From Clostridiales bacterium (lineage in GTDB: Bacteria; Bacillota; Clostridia; Lachnospirales; JAQSXR01): a stretch of DNA of 37,700 nucleotides. Below are positions 7,912-16,480 of this stretch, piece after piece. The stretch lies in the NCBI GenBank assembly GCA_029256575.1, contig JAQSXR010000033.1:1-37700 (forward strand). Direction: 5' to 3'. Within the stretch, counting starts at the first letter, position 1. Every line of letters starts with the position of its first letter. The notes under the pieces are model-generated. The model was not told where the DNA came from and did no database searches. It saw nothing but the letters and a program-made list of their open reading frames with translations. The position numbers and the translations under genes were made by a program.

Positions 7912-9705
7912 TTAAAAGCTAATATTTGCAATGAACTTCATATTAAATTCGGATGCATTCGAAAGTTCAATACAGTGCATTTTCTTCCTAAGTATTTCAC
8001 ATTCTTCAATAAACTTATTGTCTATACAAGCTCTTTTTGCCCCGAGTAATGATGCATTCTCAACTAAAGAAATTTTATGAATACAATCTACAGGTAACAA
8101 ACCAATCTTAACCATATTTTCAGCATTAGCATATTTTGCAAAGCCACCTGTTAAGATTACATTTGAAACAGTTGATACACAGTAATTTTCCATTAATATC
8201 TCAATCCCTGTTCGAACTGCGCTAATTGCAAGCTGTAACTCTCTAATATCTGCTTGTGTAATAGTAATCCCAGCAATTAATTTAAATTCTCCATTAAGGT
8301 GATCTGCCATCAACCCTGTATCATCAACTAATCTTTCTCTTAATAAATATTCTAAAACATCTATTAATCCTGAAGCACATATTCCTTTTGGTTTTTGTTT
8401 TCCTAAAACTGTATAATTTCTTCCGTCAAATCCAGATATTGCACCATCTAAAGCGCTCATTCCACAACTTATGTTCGCCCCTTCAAAAGTAGGCCCTAGA
8501 GCAGTTGATGTAGCTAAATATTTATCTCTATTTCCAAGTACTATTTCAGCATTGGTTCCTAAATCAACAAATAATTGAAGTTCTCTAGATGTACCAAACC
8601 CACAAGCGGTTATTCCAGCCAGGATATCTGCCCCGACATAAGCTGATACTCCAGGTAAAATATTTACACGACATTTAAGTCCAATTTCACTTCCCGCTAG
8701 TACTAGTCTTTCAATGGTTACTGGTATAAAAGGATATTTCACTAATCCTTTCACTTCATAATTCATCAGCAAGTGTATCATTATTGTGTTTCCTGTGATA
8801 CATGCTGTTTCAATTAATTCAATCGAAGTATTTAACTTTCCAACCAATTCTTTAATCATTTTGGCAAGTTGATTTCTTATTACCCTTTGGCATTTCTTAG
8901 CTATTTCTTTATCCGAAATAACCGATTCTGCTCTAGTTATGACATCCAATCCATATACTCTTTGGCTATTATACTCTTTGATTTTCCCTAGTACCTCGCC
9001 ATTTCTACTATTAACAATCTGTACCTCTACAGTTGTAGTTCCTATATCAATTGCAACACCAAGTTTATCCCCTTCAATATTCTCTGCAGCTATGACTAAT
9101 TCTTTTTTGTTGCCTGTCCTCATTGAACATTTATAATTTTTGCAAGATGCACAATTATGTAGTACACATAGTTTATCATCTTTTGCCATCTCTGCAATAA
9201 ATACTACAGATTTACTTGGCGTCAGTATCAAATATTTGTTTACTGATATTTGTCCAATATCAAGAATCTTTAATATATCCTTAACCTTTTCAATTGGCAT
9301 ATCTTCACCTGGGAATAAAATTTGTTGTATCCCATTCCCAGAATGCAAACTCATAAAACTACTAAATTGTTGATATGCTTTTCTTAATAGTTCATTACAC
9401 AAACATTCCAATATATGAACTGCGAGAAACAGTTCTTGTTTCTTTAATTGTTCACTAATTTCATCAATCTCTTCACCAAGTGTCAATGCTCCGACATAAT
9501 AATCTCTATCCTGATGCAAATTTTCAATGTTACCTTTTTCTTTGTTGTATTCTTCATAATATAACTCAGCGCACATACTCGACATAATTCTGTTCTTTAC
9601 CTTAACGGCTATTTCATAATCATTTTGAACATTAAAATTATATCTTTCTAGTATTTTTTTTAACTCTAGATCATTTAGATTTAACCTCAAATTCATTGCC
9701 TTCAT
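7912..9705 (-). CDS. Corrinoid reactivase: MetH-activation-like domain fused to RACo-type ASKHA ATPase
   Basis: A 597-residue fusion. Residues ~65-175 resemble the MetH activation domain (ALTLGEEIDE; the segment around ISVNKYLILTPSKSV). A cysteine cluster C180-x4-C185-x2-C188-x4-C193 follows and could hold a metal or Fe-S centre. From ~215 an ASKHA ATPase begins (GVAIDIGTTTVEV phosphate loop; FVDLGTNAEIVLG second phosphate loop), of the family that includes RACo, the ATP-driven reductive activator of corrinoid proteins. RACo itself has an N-terminal 2Fe-2S domain instead. I infer that it returns Co(II)-cobalamin of the neighbouring MetH to Co(I). The start has AGAGGGG 6 bases upstream; the gene overlaps the RseC-like gene by 35 bases. 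Confidence 0.8.
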   Translation of the reverse strand: MKAMNLRLNLNDLELKKILERYNFNVQNDYEIAVKVKNRIMSSMCAELYYEEYNKEKGNIENLHQDRDYYVGALTLGEEIDEISEQLKKQELFLAVHILECLCNELLRKAYQQFSSFMSLHSGNGIQQILFPGEDMPIEKVKDILKILDIGQISVNKYLILTPSKSVVFIAEMAKDDKLCVLHNCASCKNYKCSMRTGNKKELVIAAENIEGDKLGVAIDIGTTTVEVQIVNSRNGEVLGKIKEYNSQRVYGLDVITRAESVISDKEIAKKCQRVIRNQLAKMIKELVGKLNTSIELIETACITGNTIMIHLLMNYEVKGLVKYPFIPVTIERLVLAGSEIGLKCRVNILPGVSAYVGADILAGITACGFGTSRELQLFVDLGTNAEIVLGNRDKYLATSTALGPTFEGANISCGMSALDGAISGFDGRNYTVLGKQKPKGICASGLIDVLEYLLRERLVDDTGLMADHLNGEFKLIAGITITQADIRELQLAISAVRTGIEILMENYCVSTVSNVILTGGFAKYANAENMVKIGLLPVDCIHKISLVENASLLGAKRACIDNKFIEECEILRKKMHCIELSNASEFNMKFIANISF

Positions 9706-10129
9706 TTAAATCCCCTCTTTCAACTTTTATTGCCTTCGGGTTATATTTCTTAGCTTTAAGTTTATTTTGCATTAATCTTATTATAAGAAATGAAACTGCT
9801 AAAAATCCAATACCCAACATAATTGGAATATATTCTCTAACTTCATTAAATATGATAAAACTTAATCCATATCCTGCCCCTATTCCTATAAAAAATCCAA
9901 GTAAAGGTATTGCATACATTATTAGAACAGCACTCATAAATGCTTCTGTTGAAAGTTGAATTCCAACTTTGTCACCTACATTCGCTTCACAATCATTAGA
10001 TGCCTCGATAATCATTTCTTTTTCCTCATGCCCCATAGAACATGCTCTACATTGTGCACAAGCATCTGTACGTACCATAGATACTACTACAATATTATGC
10101 TTTTTTTCTTTTACTATTCCGTATTCCAT
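9671..10129 (-). CDS. RseC/SoxR-reducing-system family membrane protein
   Basis: A 152-residue protein with an N-terminal cytoplasmic cysteine cluster (C24, C27, C30 in DACAQCRACSMG) followed by two membrane helices (about 67-90 and 100-122) and a basic tail. This is the RseC layout; RseC relatives often accompany Rnf/Rsx electron-transfer complexes. Here it is the first gene of the methionine operon and its end overlaps the corrinoid reactivase gene by 35 bases, which suggests a role in giving electrons to the activator. That link is inference. No SAM riboswitch consensus was found in the ~100 bases upstream. Confidence 0.75.
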   Translation of the reverse strand: MEYGIVKEKKHNIVVVSMVRTDACAQCRACSMGHEEKEMIIEASNDCEANVGDKVGIQLSTEAFMSAVLIMYAIPLLGFFIGIGAGYGLSFIIFNEVREYIPIMLGIGFLAVSFLIIRLMQNKLKAKKYNPKAIKVERGDLNEGNEFEVKSK

Positions 10130-10228
10130 ATAAACCTCTTCTTTCTATTTCCCTAGACAATATTATTACTGTATAATCACATAATATTTACGGGATGTCA
10201 ACCGGGTATTTCTTGTCGATTAATAGTG

Positions 10229-10489
10229 TTAGACTACAGTAAGGGCCAAAATGAAAATAATTATAATGCAAACGATGATAGCGTTGCGATTAAATTTTTC
10301 AGCCTTCTTCTTCTTTGGGTCCAAATTATCATTGCTTTTCACATAAAAATATGATGTTAACAGCTCTATAATACCGACCACAATAATTCCAAAATATCTT
10401 GCAACTTCGTTCTTTAATACAAAGAAATATAAAATCAAAAATATTAATAAAGCAACTCTAGGAATTGCTTTTCTTGTTTTATCCGACAT
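10229..10489 (-). CDS. Small membrane protein, function unknown
   Basis: An 86-residue protein with three hydrophobic segments (about 10-25, 32-50 and 70-86) and a lysine-rich cytoplasmic loop (DPKKKKAEK). I start it at the ATG 10487-10489 (MSDKTRK) because AGAGGTG lies 6 bases upstream; a longer frame reaching 10528 has no ribosome site. It stands alone between the RseC-like gene and a terminator belonging to the AAA+ cluster. I do not recognise a family. Confidence 0.6.
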   Translation of the reverse strand: MSDKTRKAIPRVALLIFLILYFFVLKNEVARYFGIIVVGIIELLTSYFYVKSNDNLDPKKKKAEKFNRNAIIVCIIIIFILALTVV

Positions 10490-10554
10490 AATAACACCTC
10501 TTTCGCTTTTATAATTATATTTTAACATAAAAACTATTGTGTTGCAGTATCAAT

Positions 10555-10596
10555 AATAAAAAACAGCCAGTTGACTTTGTATGTCTACTAACTGTT
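10555..10596 (-). terminator. Rho-independent terminator after the AAA+ cluster
   Basis: On the minus strand a 14-position stem (AACAGTTAGTAGAC with GTCAACTGGCTGTT, two G-U pairs and one mismatch) with a 7-base loop is followed by six T. It ends the cluster 10698-13278. Confidence 0.85.
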
Positions 10597-10697
10597 AATG
10601 GCCTTGATATCAATATACTCGCTACTCCTATTACTGCTGATGCTCTACTTGCTCCTGGTGTGGTACCTGCTCCTCGGGTGGTACTTGACTCTCTGTC

Positions 10698-11870
10698 CTA
10701 TATCCCCTTATGACTCGCTAGAAACTTCTCTACCTCATCATATACTCCAGCCTGATTTGAATACTTTACATAATTCTTAATTGTCCTCAACCACTCAATA
10801 GTAGAGGGTTTTGTACATTTTATTGCTTCCACTAAATCATTCATAGTGATTAGTCGTTCAACACCTGACGATAAAATCTCGGTAATAACATTTTCAGTGG
10901 CTACTTCCACAACATTTTCTATATCTGCACCTGAATATAGTTCTGTATTCTTGGCCAACATATTATAATCAATAATATCCGTTGGTCTATCCTTTAGTTT
11001 AAGTTTAAATATTAAAGCTCTCGCACCTTGATCAGGCGGTGAAACAAATATAGTTTTATCAAATCGTCCAGGACGTTTAAAAGCTGTATCTACATCCCAT
11101 GGCATATTAGTTGCTCCAATAATCAATAGTTTATCTGTACTTGAATCAATTCCCTCAATTTCAGATAATAGCTGATCAATAATAGGACGCATATGTTCAC
11201 CGGATAACCTAGATCTGTTATATCCAATCGTATCAATTTCATCAAAAAATAATATACACGGTTTTTTTGTTCTTGCATTAGAAAATATGTCTTTTATATT
11301 TTGCGCACTAACTCCTAAATAAGGATCAAGTATATCTGTTATATGCACAGGAACAAAGCTAGCATTGCACTCACCAGCGGTTGCTCGTGCAATAAATGTT
11401 TTTCCACATCCCGGAGGTCCAAACAGTAAAATTCCACCACCAACTTTTTTTCTGAACTTATCAAATAATCCTTGATTCACGAACGGTTTCACGATTTTCA
11501 TTTTTATAGTTTCTTTTAAATTTTCCAGTCCACCTACATCCTCGAAACTAATATTTGGTAACCCCTCATTATAGTTAAGTGTTGATTTATCATTCCCTCC
11601 ACCAATAATTAATCTTAACGGAATAATATTGTCTTCCTTTTCTTCTATCTCAATATTGTTTTCTTGGCTACATTCACATTCATCTACTTTTTGGTTTTTC
11701 TTTTGTGATAATTTACCCAACTCATCAAAAACCTTATATTTCAAGTCTTCATCACTATATTTAATTGCTTCAGAAAATGCCTGGAGCGCTTCACTAGGCA
11801 TCTCCATTTCATTATACTCATTACCTAGTAAATACCATGCATATGCATTATTTTGATCTTGTTCAATCAT
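10698..11870 (-). CDS. TPR-AAA+ ATPase
   Basis: A 390-residue protein. Residues ~1-45 form one or two TPR helices (NAYAWYLLGNEY; EALQAFSEAIKY), an acidic linker follows, and from ~105 there is a classic AAA module of the VCP/katanin type: GPPGCGKT Walker A (151-158), ILFFDEID Walker B (206-213), sensor-1 GATN, and the second region of homology with R266/R269 (RPGRFD). Such proteins remodel or unfold partners. The ATG used is poorly placed: the good site GAAAGGA lies about 28 bases upstream, and the frame is open back to it (readable as DKISIILK), so translation may start at a rare ATT/ATA codon. At the 3' end a P/E/Q/V-rich tail is readable in another frame after a C4 run (10704-10707) to a stop at 10631. 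Confidence 0.85.
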   Translation of the reverse strand: MIEQDQNNAYAWYLLGNEYNEMEMPSEALQAFSEAIKYSDEDLKYKVFDELGKLSQKKNQKVDECECSQENNIEIEEKEDNIIPLRLIIGGGNDKSTLNYNEGLPNISFEDVGGLENLKETIKMKIVKPFVNQGLFDKFRKKVGGGILLFGPPGCGKTFIARATAGECNASFVPVHITDILDPYLGVSAQNIKDIFSNARTKKPCILFFDEIDTIGYNRSRLSGEHMRPIIDQLLSEIEGIDSSTDKLLIIGATNMPWDVDTAFKRPGRFDKTIFVSPPDQGARALIFKLKLKDRPTDIIDYNMLAKNTELYSGADIENVVEVATENVITEILSSGVERLITMNDLVEAIKCTKPSTIEWLRTIKNYVKYSNQAGVYDEVEKFLASHKGI

Positions 11871-11942
11871 TTTTAGAATAATACTAATTTTATCTATTCC
11901 TTTCTACCCCCCATTAATATTTATTTATGACATTATTTTATT

Positions 11943-12824
11943 CTATTTAAACTTTGAAAATAATTTATAAAGCGTTGGTGTTAACCACATATAAATACAT
12001 AGCACGAAATAAACAGATAAAATAATTAATGTTGTTCCTATATAATTTAGTTTAATCAAAACAAATGAGGTAATAACTACACTAACCCAAATAACAGCAG
12101 GTCCTCCTAGTTTTGCTATTATGCGTTGTGGAAAATATAATATACTAGCTTCTTCTTGAACTCTTTGTAGCAACTTCAATATCTTTTGATCTGTAGGATC
12201 AAGTAAAAATATTTGTCTAAAACATTCACTTGCTGCCTTATAATGATCCCTATAATACTCCATCATTCCAATTTTCATTAGCGTTGTTATTTCACTATTG
12301 GAGTTAGACATCAATTTTTCTACGACTGCTATCTGATTTCTATGTTTGCCTTTGGCTAAATGATAGTAAAAACAATAGTGTAATGCTGTCTCATTATCTG
12401 GTTCTATCTTCAAAGCTTCCTCCAGCAATTTAGCTGCTTTTTTTTCATGTCCTGTGAGAAACATTAAATATCCATAAGTAGCCATTGCATTAGACATATT
12501 TGGATTTTCTACCAAAGCATCTAAAAGGTATTCTTCTGATTCTACATATCTTTTTAAAATCATATGAATTTGTCCAAGCAAGTATTTGCATTTATCTGCT
12601 GAATACCCAAAACTAATTGCTTGCTTACAATCTTCTATGGCATCTTGATATTTTTCAAGATTTATTAGACAGTTGGCTCTTAAGAATAATATATACCCAT
12701 CATTTGGGTGAAATGACATAATGTGATTTATTTTATCCAATGCTACTTCATATCGACCTATGCTACTAAAATAATTAATCTCGTTTAATTCGTTTAATTT
12801 CTCTTTATCATAAGATTGCATCAT
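11943..12824 (-). CDS. TPR-repeat protein with C-terminal membrane helices
   Basis: A 293-residue protein with about six TPR-like helix pairs between residues 10 and 225 (for example EKYQDAIEDCKQAI, ESEEYLLDALVENP, KAAKLLEEALKIEPD), then two hydrophobic helices near 245-285. TPRs bind partner proteins; the tail should anchor the array at the membrane. It overlaps the preceding membrane-protein gene by 17 bases and is 72 bases before the TPR-AAA+ gene, so the three are very likely an operon and a complex at the membrane. The partner is unknown. Confidence 0.75.
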   Translation of the reverse strand: MMQSYDKEKLNELNEINYFSSIGRYEVALDKINHIMSFHPNDGYILFLRANCLINLEKYQDAIEDCKQAISFGYSADKCKYLLGQIHMILKRYVESEEYLLDALVENPNMSNAMATYGYLMFLTGHEKKAAKLLEEALKIEPDNETALHYCFYYHLAKGKHRNQIAVVEKLMSNSNSEITTLMKIGMMEYYRDHYKAASECFRQIFLLDPTDQKILKLLQRVQEEASILYFPQRIIAKLGGPAVIWVSVVITSFVLIKLNYIGTTLIILSVYFVLCIYMWLTPTLYKLFSKFK

Positions 12825-13278
12825 AAAAAATGCTACCCCCTACCAATATAACAATAAATTCAATAACAGTTCCAATAATAACCCATGCAACTGCCGCTTT
12901 AATGATAGGTTTTTTTTCACCACCCAATATAATGTGCTGCTTGTATCTTTTCTTAAATGTTAATACATATATAATATAAAAAAGAACTGCAACTGCATTG
13001 TATATTAATCTTATTTCACGTGAACTAATATCATATTCATACACTCTTATCCAACCAATTAAATAAGCTTTCGACAACAAAACCATTATCCCCAATATTA
13101 TCATAAGCGAAATAAATACTTTATTAATCCTTAATCCTATAGCATTGATTGTTCCTAATGCTACCGTCGGCACAATTCCTGCAATGAATGCTAAATAGAA
13201 AAAATGTGTAATATCGTAGGTCTCCATTTCCCTATAGTTTGCATCTTTTAATGATCGTTCAAATAATTCTTCACTCAT
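12808..13278 (-). CDS. Multi-pass membrane protein of the TPR/AAA+ cluster
   Basis: A 156-residue protein with an acidic N-terminal cytoplasmic stretch (SEELFERSLKD) and four hydrophobic segments. I chose the ATG at 13276-13278 (MSEELF) with GGGGGT upstream; a longer frame to 13314 lacks a site. First gene of the cluster, overlapping the TPR gene. Family not recognised. Confidence 0.65.
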   Translation of the reverse strand: MSEELFERSLKDANYREMETYDITHFFYLAFIAGIVPTVALGTINAIGLRINKVFISLMIILGIMVLLSKAYLIGWIRVYEYDISSREIRLIYNAVAVLFYIIYVLTFKKRYKQHIILGGEKKPIIKAAVAWVIIGTVIEFIVILVGGSIFYDAIL

Positions 13279-13422
13279 ATAAATACCCCCAACTCTAGCA
13301 TCCCTTATTACCAAAAATGTGTTGCTGAAAACAACCTTGAATTAATAAGAATAATTTTTCCTAAAGACAATTTTCCCTTTTCAATATTAGTTCCCTACCC
13401 TCACAAATATTACGGATAAATC

Positions 13423-13441
13423 CTCATACGAATAAACTGAC
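13423..13441. repeat. 19-bp repeat copy 1 (partner at 14258-14276)
   Basis: ctcatacgaataaactgac is identical at 13423-13441 and 14258-14276. Both copies also have tacggataaa nearby (13411-13420 and 14187-14196). Each lies downstream of an immunity-like gene. The 13.4-kb copy looks like an internally deleted version of the 14.2-kb sequence, a scar of cassette turnover. The rest of 13279-13474 shows nothing I can assign. Confidence 0.7.
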
Positions 13442-13474
13442 GCGCTTAATGAATCACCAATCAATTAATTTATT

Positions 13475-13993
13475 TTATGACAAATTATTTTTCAACTCAT
13501 TTATATCATTAATTATATTATTATGTATAGACTCTATTTCTGTAATAGGAATACTTCCAACAATATTTTCGATGTTCTCTAGATTTCTTTCTTTTATTAG
13601 TGTTATAATAAGTTCTTGAACTTGTGGTGAAGCAGCCATTTTAGCTTTATGAATATCTTCAGTATTATATTTATCAAAAACCCTTTTTACTAAATCATAT
13701 TCAACATTTTTAATATCTTCAAAATTCAATACTTGTGAAGATAGTTTATCATACATAATTTTATTATTCTTTTCTATTAAATCTAATAATGATACTTTTT
13801 CTTCAGCATCCACAGTTTTTAATACTTTTTTTATTTCCTCTTCAACATTGCTAATATTTTTATAAGTTTTTTTAACATTGTCAACAATTTCATCCCAAAG
13901 GATATCATTAATCGATCCATTTATGATAACAGACTCATAATATTTTGTTTTTAATTCGTTTGGCAAAGAATTTACAAATGAATATAATTGCAT
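13475..13993 (-). CDS. All-helical protein, possible immunity protein
   Basis: A 172-residue soluble, Asn/Glu/Lys-rich protein predicted almost wholly helical, with no signal peptide or membrane segment and no motif I recognise. AGGAGG lies 11 bases before the ATG. Its place as the last gene downstream of a run of toxin tips and immunity genes, and the shared 19-bp scar after it, make an orphan immunity protein the best guess, but no sequence feature proves it. Confidence 0.5.
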   Translation of the reverse strand: MQLYSFVNSLPNELKTKYYESVIINGSINDILWDEIVDNVKKTYKNISNVEEEIKKVLKTVDAEEKVSLLDLIEKNNKIMYDKLSSQVLNFEDIKNVEYDLVKRVFDKYNTEDIHKAKMAASPQVQELIITLIKERNLENIENIVGSIPITEIESIHNNIINDINELKNNLS

Positions 13994-14185
13994 ATAGTTA
14001 GTGTACCTCCTATTTATATATGTTAGATTGATTGGTTAGGATGTCTTAATGTTAACTATTGAAGACATCAAGCTTAATTAAGTAAATATTATTTCCATAT
14101 TATACCATTGTTATCAAATTTCGTCAATTATCTTAAGTCTTGAGCCATAACATAAATGAAAATTCAATTTCAAAAACCAACCATA

Positions 14186-14398
14186 CTACGGATAAAACCT
14201 CACTCTCATCCCATCGTAAGGTTCTACCTCACTATTTAATAGAACAGGATATTTCAGCTCATACGAATAAACTGACAGTAGGTGGTTTTTGTAGCTGTTG
14301 ATGGCAAAACGATTGAGTATGCCATCGAATTTGATTCCTTTATTTGATAGAAAAGACAGGAATTCTGCAACATCTCCTGTATAGCTTTGATTATTGCT
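14186..14398 (-). pseudogene. Coding remnant of unknown family
   Basis: An open stretch of 70 codons ending at TAG 14186-14188 with no usable start; it opens just after an in-frame TAA. It reads like real protein (YTGDVAEFLSFLSNKGIKF, then SYELKYPVLLNSEVEPYDG). The amino-acid pattern is coherent, so I take it as the C-terminal end of a lost gene, perhaps another toxin or immunity cassette. It contains the second copy of the 19-bp repeat. The flanks 13994-14185 and 14399-14443 show nothing else. Confidence 0.4.
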
Positions 14399-14443
14399 TT
14401 ATGCAGTCAAAATCCCTTTAATTACGTAGTTAGCTTAAAGACA

Positions 14444-14944
14444 TCATTGCTCAAGTTTTTCTTTTAGATACTCAGCAATCTTGGTTTGTCCAAACTCTCT
14501 TGCGTACTCATAAGCATCCATATTTTTGAGTGCATTAGTATTATATCTTACTGTAATATCAATACCATTTTCTACAAGAAATTTCACTACATCGTAATGT
14601 CCACCATATATTGCTCCAAATAGCGGACTCTTAGTAGCTTCACTCACATCAAACTTTGCGCCATTCTGAAATAATAACTCAACAATATCAAGATGACCTT
14701 CACTTGCTGCGCTTCTTATTGCTCCACAGTCTGCGATATCACCATTCTGATTTACATCCAAGCCATTATCAATCAAGTATTTAACTATATCTGATTTCCC
14801 TTGAGTAGATGCGACATGTAACCACGTTCCAAATGGTGTAATAGTATCCAATAATCCATGATTATTTGCTACGATGTCCTTTACCATATTCAATTCACCA
14901 TTCTTAATTGCCTTCCTCATTAACTTCATAATTTCTTTATCCAT
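14444..14944 (-). CDS. Ankyrin-repeat protein, probable immunity protein
   Basis: A 166-residue protein made of about four ankyrin repeats (TWLHVASTQGKSDIVKYLI; SAASEGHLDIVELLFQNGA; LFGAIYGGHYDVVKFLVENG). The ATG 14942-14944 has GGAGG 7 bases upstream; a TTG 12 bases earlier is in frame but covers the ribosome site. Small ankyrin proteins directly after toxin tips are a known class of polymorphic-toxin immunity protein; here the tip at 14982-15352 ends 37 bases upstream. Role inferred from context. Confidence 0.75.
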   Translation of the reverse strand: MDKEIMKLMRKAIKNGELNMVKDIVANNHGLLDTITPFGTWLHVASTQGKSDIVKYLIDNGLDVNQNGDIADCGAIRSAASEGHLDIVELLFQNGAKFDVSEATKSPLFGAIYGGHYDVVKFLVENGIDITVRYNTNALKNMDAYEYAREFGQTKIAEYLKEKLEQ

Positions 14945-14981
14945 TATTTCCTCCAATAATAATTATCTTTGACTTGCTATA

Positions 14982-15352
14982 CTAAGCTAAATTATAACGA
15001 CCTGTGACTGCATTTGGTGCCCGAACCAAGTTTTCTGTACCAACTATTGGGTCTATTCCATGTTTACGCAAAATAGCTTGACCCTCACTTGCTAATTTTT
15101 GTTGAGCTTCACCAAGACCTGTCTTGAATAGATTTTGATGCGCATGTGGATTCACCATATCTGCAAGCGGGTCTCCAGCAATAGCTTTAAGATACTTACC
15201 AAAGTCGATATTTTTCATAGCAGTTTCATAAGCTTCTGTAATATCAAGGTCAGACATATGCTTGCTAAGTTGCTTAATTTCATCAGCACTGAATGTACCT
15301 TTTTGAAGTGCTAACCTCAAATCATTCATTTTGGTAGCATCGACATTGCCCC
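14982..15352 (-). pseudogene. HNH/AHH-like nuclease toxin tip, frameshifted and C-terminally short
   Basis: The 115 residues read from 15329 form a toxin tip: a helical pre-toxin segment, then a nuclease-like part with HxH (NPHAHQNLFKTG) and the segment EGQAILRKHGIDPI followed by ENLVRAPN, typical of AHH/HNH-superfamily toxins. It ends at VTGRYNLA, where related domains as I recall them go on for tens of residues, so it is cut short. The apparent ATG start is an artefact: adding one base to the C4 run at 15349-15352 joins this frame to the upstream gene (DAG to GNVDATKMNDL). So it is the 3' part of one gene with 15326-16084, split by a one-base deletion. Confidence 0.65.
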
Positions 15353-16084
15353 TGCATCAACAATATCATCAACATAACTCTTTGCCAAGTCACTAAGTTT
15401 ACTCGTCGCCTTAGACTTTAATCCACTGGCAACAACATCATCCGTAATATCAATTATGTTATCTCCCGCATTCCCTACTCCCTTTATTCCTGCAGTTATT
15501 TCATCTGAATTCTTAATTGCATTTTGGGCAATATCTAGGAATAAAATGATTTGTTTATATTGTTTTCGTATAATTTTTTCAACATTTTCTTTGGTGTATT
15601 CATTTCCACTTATTAATTCTAATAAAATATTGGCTGTCACCATAAAAATCATCTCACTTGACCCCACTTCTCCGTGAGCTCCTACAGAAAACTCATATAA
15701 ACCATTATGCAATAATTTTCTTTCATAAAAATTGTCAATGCTTTTCTCTATAGCTCCTAGATAATACTCTGGAATTCCCTCATGAACGCAATCAGACTTT
15801 AAAGCTATATTCTCCAAATACTCTTTTGCTTCATAATCGCTAAGACCAATCCTAACATTAGCTTCTTGACTCTTTGCCGTATATATAACCCCTAGCATTG
15901 CATAGTTACTGCAGTTTTTTGGTAAACATAGTTCTACTGCTAGTTTTTTATTACTATCAAAGCATACTAGAGCATCACTATATTTCTTTGAACTTGTTTT
16001 GACAATAATGTTTTGTTGTAATGGTATATCATCTACCCATATTTTAACTTTTACTCCATTTTCATATTTATAATCATATAACAT
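15326..16084 (-). pseudogene. Chimera of an immunity-like protein and a polymorphic-toxin linker
   Basis: The 252-residue frame has two unlike halves. Residues 1-~185 look like a soluble stand-alone protein (beta-rich start, then a helical part ending KQYKQIILFLD), probably an immunity or toxin-associated protein. From ~187 the sequence becomes a pre-toxin linker (AQNAIKNSDEITAGIKGVGN) almost identical to the one at 18.7 kb. This suggests recombination in the linker fused an immunity gene to a toxin tip. The frame ends four residues after DAGAMSM because of the C4 frameshift; the nuclease tip continues in the next frame. A good AAGG ribosome site precedes the ATG at 16082-16084. Confidence 0.55.
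15451..15536. repeat. Toxin-linker repeat copy 1 (partner 18683-18768)
   Basis: About 86 bases encoding the pre-toxin linker (NAIKNSDE...GIKGVGN) occur at 15451-15536 and 18683-18768 with only a handful of differences. Such shared linkers let new toxin tips recombine onto a common stem. Confidence 0.8.
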
Positions 16085-16100
16085 TTCGCCTTAATCCTTT

Positions 16101-16360
16101 CTATTTGATATCCCAAATCTTTTTAAATCCAGGTGAAAATATTTCTGGATATTCCTTAATTACTTCTGGGCTTAATTAGATTTTATCTATCCTTGGTAAA
16201 CTCATCATTTACAAAATGCTTTTTGAACTACTTCATGAATCCTTCTGATATAAATCAATAGCCTTATACAAATCATCCGGCTTATAATAACCATCGATAT
16301 CCACTCTGGCATTTGGTATATATGTATTTATTATACTATACAAAATTTAAATATTCTCTT
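16101..16360 (-). pseudogene. Decayed toxin or immunity gene remnant
   Basis: Protein-like sequence is readable in two frames. One contains PNARVDIDGYYKPDDLYKAI and stops at a TGA; after more than one indel another frame gives SPEVIKEYPEIFSPGFKKI and ends with TAG 16101-16103, 17 bases before the start of the next gene. Its position suggests a former cistron ahead of the chimera at 15326-16084. Family not recognised. Confidence 0.4.
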
Positions 16361-16480
16361 CCCTTATTATTATCTTACGTCCCTCAAAATGTGCTCAATT
16401 TTTTAAGATGTCATCCATTCAATAGTAACTGTAGAAACTTTATATCTGTAAAATACATTATTAATTTTGAGTTATATAAT

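Noticed and set aside
10130..10228. SAM riboswitch before the methionine operon
   Set aside because: The ~100 bases upstream do not show the S-box core sequence or its helices.
14186..14398. Tyrosine recombinase N-terminal fragment
   Set aside because: The first residues faintly recall a recombinase core-binding domain, but no catalytic motif is present and the second half does not fit, so I left it unassigned.
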